A DNA stretch of 64,000 nt, taken from positions 1-64,000 of the forward strand of contig JABACD010000012.1 in the NCBI GenBank assembly GCA_014237855.1, read 5' to 3'. Below are positions 62,201 to 64,000 of this stretch, piece by piece. The notes beneath the pieces were generated by a model that was not told the origin of the DNA, did not search any database, and saw only the letters and a program-made list of their open reading frames with translations. Each line of letters opens with the position of its first letter. Positions within the stretch are counted from its first letter, which is position 1. This DNA comes from Planctomycetota bacterium (GTDB lineage Bacteria; Planctomycetota; UBA1135; GCA-002686595). Both the position numbers and the translations under genes were made by a program.

Positions 62201-62531
62201 CGGGGTCATCAATGAGGGCTCTGCGACGGACAAGGGCCTGGGAGCTGAGCTGCTGGGCTTTCAGGTCGCCGGAAAGACTGGAAGCGCTGACTACCGACCG
62301 ATGACATCCGGGTACCTGGCCCAGCTGCGAGTACCTGGGGGCTTCAAGGCTCCCCAGATGCGCAAGCACACCTGGTTCGTCGGCTACTTCCCTGCAGAGA
62401 ACCCAACTCAGGTGATCGTGGTCTACTGCCATGACATCGGTGTGACGGCGAGTCGAAGTGCTGTGCATGTGGCCGCTCAGTTCCTACGGAGCCCGGAAGT
62501 CCAGGCCTACGTCAGGGGAGCGCTGCGATGA
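59283..62531 (+). CDS. mrdA: Penicillin-binding protein 2, with a large insertion
   Basis: The 1082-residue product is a class B PBP that cross-links side-wall peptidoglycan. It has an N-terminal helix (PLIVCVMLAIIGLVFRLYQV), the RGRILDRNGDPF segment near residue 55, and the transpeptidase motifs: Ser789 in SIFK, SCN near residue 848, and Lys998 in KTG. E. coli PBP2 is 633 residues with its Ser at 330, so about 450 residues are extra. They lie between the pedestal start and the catalytic domain and are mostly helical and Arg/Glu-rich, with no known domain. The gene overlaps mreD and rodA by 1 and 4 bases. Confidence 0.93.
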   Translation: MSYRRMLPLIVCVMLAIIGLVFRLYQVQVEEHEIWARESFNLTRTARTIPYLRGRILDRNGDPFVQDEEAYAVRFIYREFRRHHPLGQVAHARGALANESVSLQAAALELESWGMQLVETKAADVERFARGEATDVCGIAFPEVERGQDRRRARAAELRFYTRGLLQVTFRNWNAIKKRISKGDGGEKSWLELAADQEGLPTDLLRERVALRLSRSLQRLEQLAVQMEVSSLDGLLPVTAEESLWYLVEGLQTKRREVEFAIAKDLFVEAAGFEPGRLHPDTLVAMIDLSFVRDELGWGGLLTRDWAQSMRSSWLEDRRSFHVPRAVIRARLREDGGEDALDAYLGELAVLFARKPKTPRERREASREWQEIEQVAVFAELEDLFERVDLEGREIVPLTIFDQTWRAAHQRGMKPEALAAGVLPFEMAATVARNNPPEPYLDWRGDEHAPWQAPRSKQEALARLLWQLYPPERIDSSLTLVDPSVAGDEEELLAWVESLWEAQFQEQQQAFFAELRAAAEEREFSLPLQLSEERVKRALKKGDYFIRDRGSRPERIDESPDDTVVNTLTRYADEFQGFEVEARTRRLAMALDEDDLLVARELIGVVRESTLEEVLEQQGDRAVFSRILAKKNRSRAEQEQAKDLNRRLFRLDEVHGTSGVEGLMDNFLRGTNGFQVNEGLQQREEGTRSDLFTHKVDGTDVELTLSIDLQRAAQRTIEDPYLPGDEEVRDEYWFRNPVGAIVLASVEGEILAAASGPKQPHESSPVRDGERAYNYERTLRMPWFQPPGSIFKPFIAAYALSRCGLDEQQTYACSLRPDGDAGWNKVACHRTWGHGEVALDEAIRHSCNAYFAQVGELLESKERVRELAHMFGFNQPTGVREFGSGRGLVEVHRIPSLNDDRRFSTTDLNRAGNGLAVIEATPVQVARAVAGLATGKLPSMRLVRRIGDDLVPLEYEEVPLPEEALQVVREGMVGVINEGSATDKGLGAELLGFQVAGKTGSADYRPMTSGYLAQLRVPGGFKAPQMRKHTWFVGYFPAENPTQVIVVYCHDIGVTASRSAVHVAAQFLRSPEVQAYVRGALR

Positions 62532-63736
62532 GTCGGCGCAACGCCATGCGGCGCCCCAGCTCATTCTCACCCTCGAGGGGGATGCTCTCGGTGCACTGGG
62601 TGCGCTGGCAGGAGATGGGCTGGCACACCCTCTTCATCGGGCTCGTGCTCCTGGGAATCGGCTTGCTGTTCCTGGCGGAGATGGCGGCGGCTGACGAGTT
62701 CCACGAACGCTCAGGAATCCGGCTTGAGAGCCATGTCCAGAAGTTGATCGTGGCCGCGCCTTGCCTGATCATCGGAATCCTGGCGCGTCCGAACTGGCTC
62801 AGGAGACACGCCTGGCTGATCTATCTGGCAAGCCTGGTACTCCTCGCCCTCGTGCCGCTCATCGGTGATGAGCGCAACAATGCGAGGCGCTGGATCGAGA
62901 CGCCGGTGTTCGATATTCAGCCATCGGAGTTCGCCAAGCTGGCAATCATCCTCGTGCTGGCGCGAGTGCTCTGCCGGAACCGCCTGCACAAGGTCGGAGA
63001 TTGGGTGCCCCCGATTGCGCTCGCAATCGTGCCCATGGGGCTGGTGGTCTTACAGCCCGACCTGGGCACAGCGCTGACGATCATCCCCATCACCCTGGGG
63101 ATGCTCTATCTCGCTGGCGCACGTGGTTGGTTCCTCGTTCTTCTCCTCGCTGTCGGGGCCGGAGCGAGTGTGCTGGCCTATCAGTTCGAGTTCGGCGTCA
63201 AGAACTACCAGCTCGAGCGAATTGACACCTGGTACGAGTCGATCGGAGCGGAGGAGCTGATCGATGGCCGGCACGGCCCAGGCTTTCACTCCTATCACTC
63301 GCGGATGTCCGTCGGCCAGGGTCACTGGCGTGGTCGCGGGCTGGGGCGAGGAATCGCCAATGAGGCCGGCATCCTACCTGAGCGAGAGTCGGACTCGGTC
63401 TTCGCGGTGATCGCTGGAGAGACCGGCCTGGTGGGTGCGACGGCAGTACTCCTTCTCTACGGCCTCTTGATCGTGCTCCTGATGCTCGGAGCTGGAAAGC
63501 TGAGAGACCGATTCACTCGCCTGGTCGTGGGGGGCGTCGCGATCTACTTTGCCGGCCACGTTGTTGTCCACTGCGCCGTGAACCTTGGTCTCCTACCGAT
63601 GACGGGGCTGACCCTCCCCTTGATCTCGACCGGGGGATCCTCACTGCTGGTGTCCCTGACAGCCCTCGGCTTGGCCGTGGGGCTGTCGGCGAACCAGGAG
63701 CCCTCATTGGACAGCGACGCCTTCCAGAGCTACTGA
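62528..63736 (+). CDS. rodA: Peptidoglycan glycosyltransferase RodA (SEDS family)
   Basis: The 402-residue polytopic protein has SEDS signatures: NNARRWIETPVFDIQPSEFAKLAII, VLQPDLGTALTI with the conserved Asp near residue 180, ESDSVFAVIAGETGLVG, and NLGLLPMTGLTLPLISTGGSSLL. It polymerises glycan strands together with PBP2, encoded just before and overlapping by 4 bases. The first 25 residues form a basic tail longer than usual; ATG 62582 could be the true start. It is followed by a strong hairpin. Confidence 0.95.
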   Translation: MSRRNAMRRPSSFSPSRGMLSVHWVRWQEMGWHTLFIGLVLLGIGLLFLAEMAAADEFHERSGIRLESHVQKLIVAAPCLIIGILARPNWLRRHAWLIYLASLVLLALVPLIGDERNNARRWIETPVFDIQPSEFAKLAIILVLARVLCRNRLHKVGDWVPPIALAIVPMGLVVLQPDLGTALTIIPITLGMLYLAGARGWFLVLLLAVGAGASVLAYQFEFGVKNYQLERIDTWYESIGAEELIDGRHGPGFHSYHSRMSVGQGHWRGRGLGRGIANEAGILPERESDSVFAVIAGETGLVGATAVLLLYGLLIVLLMLGAGKLRDRFTRLVVGGVAIYFAGHVVVHCAVNLGLLPMTGLTLPLISTGGSSLLVSLTALGLAVGLSANQEPSLDSDAFQSY

Positions 63737-63752
63737 AGTGCACCTCAACGAG

Positions 63753-63785
63753 ACGAGGGCGATCGCCTGCAGCGATCGCCCTCGT
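63753..63785. terminator. Perfect hairpin between rodA and the convergent gene
   Basis: A 14-bp perfect stem (ACGAGGGCGATCGC at 63753-63766 with its complement 63772-63785) closes a 5-base loop CTGCA. It lies 16 bases past the rodA stop and 24 bases past the stop of the minus-strand gene, so it can end transcription from both sides. No long T-run follows. Confidence 0.7.
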
Positions 63786-63809
63786 GTCGAATCGGTCCTC
63801 GAGCTCGAC

Positions 63810-64000
63810 CTACGGTGCGAAGGTGATGCTCAGGCCATTGCTGGTGTTGAAGTCAGCTCCCTGGCCGATGTCGCGATACCAGTACTGGAAGTTCCAGGTC
63901 TCGCCACCCATGATCATGCTCTCATTGAGTGCGCTCGTGAAGTCGAGGACTCGGGTGGCCTGGTTGGTTCCACCAGTGCTTCCGGCGGGGTTCAGGCGGG
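63810..64000 (-). CDS. Secreted protein, C-terminal fragment
   Basis: Only the last 63 residues are present; the rest lies beyond the right edge. The sequence (ATRVLDFTSALNESM, then GGETWNFQYWYRDIGQ and NGLSITFAP at the end) is a beta-strand pattern that ends many large secreted planctomycete proteins. WNFQYWYRD is the most striking part. The stop is TAG at 63810-63812 on the reverse strand. Function is unknown; the tail may be an adhesin or sorting module. Confidence 0.6.
   Translation of the reverse strand, partial: RLNPAGSTGGTNQATRVLDFTSALNESMIMGGETWNFQYWYRDIGQGADFNTSNGLSITFAP

Overview
The window reads as a high-GC Gram-negative chromosome segment, most likely from a planctomycete (Planctomycetota). 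This is inferred from gene style: a DUF1570-type secreted protein, discoidin-flanked secreted proteins, large secreted proteins ending in a WNFQYWYRD-like tail (right edge), and mostly weak ribosome-binding sites. Outer-membrane signs (Lnt, lipoprotein signals, RND efflux, Wza) fit a diderm envelope. No rRNA, tRNA, IS element, prophage or CRISPR array was seen.

Layout. 1-3.0 kb: end of a metal/siderophore ABC importer, a beta-barrel protein and a PPP-type phosphatase. 3.4-26.4 kb: a Wzx/Wzy-type exopolysaccharide locus. A forward operon encodes Wza-like export, a Wzc-like BY-kinase and the WecC/WecB pair that makes UDP-ManNAcA. A nine-gene, tightly coupled reverse operon (22294 to 9524) encodes flippase, polymerase, two asparagine-synthase-like amidotransferases, two GT4 glycosyltransferases, a sulfotransferase, a propeller protein and a heparinase-like lyase. 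A priming sugar transferase sits divergently, followed by two methyltransferases and an FAD oxidoreductase. The genes imply an amidated, sulfated, uronate-containing polymer.

26.8-40.0 kb: two secreted proteins, an OmpR-type two-component pair, a methyltransferase/GT2 pair, a YfhO-like membrane protein and an O-antigen-ligase-like protein with a TPR tail. 40.0-42.6 kb: ftsY, nusB and ribH, then a small gene of special interest. It is a heavy-metal-associated (HMA) lipoprotein-like gene interrupted by one in-frame TGA exactly at the first metal-ligand position, with a hairpin downstream that fits a bacterial SECIS element. I read it as a selenoprotein.

42.8-51.2 kb: a membrane-fusion protein and two tandem RND pumps. 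51.3-55.8 kb: moeA, lnt, a coiled-coil membrane protein behind a strong promoter and long leader, and a 77-residue membrane protein. 56.2-63.7 kb: the elongasome set mreB-mreC-mreD-PBP2-rodA, in which PBP2 carries a roughly 450-residue insertion. The window ends in the C-terminus of a secreted protein on the minus strand.
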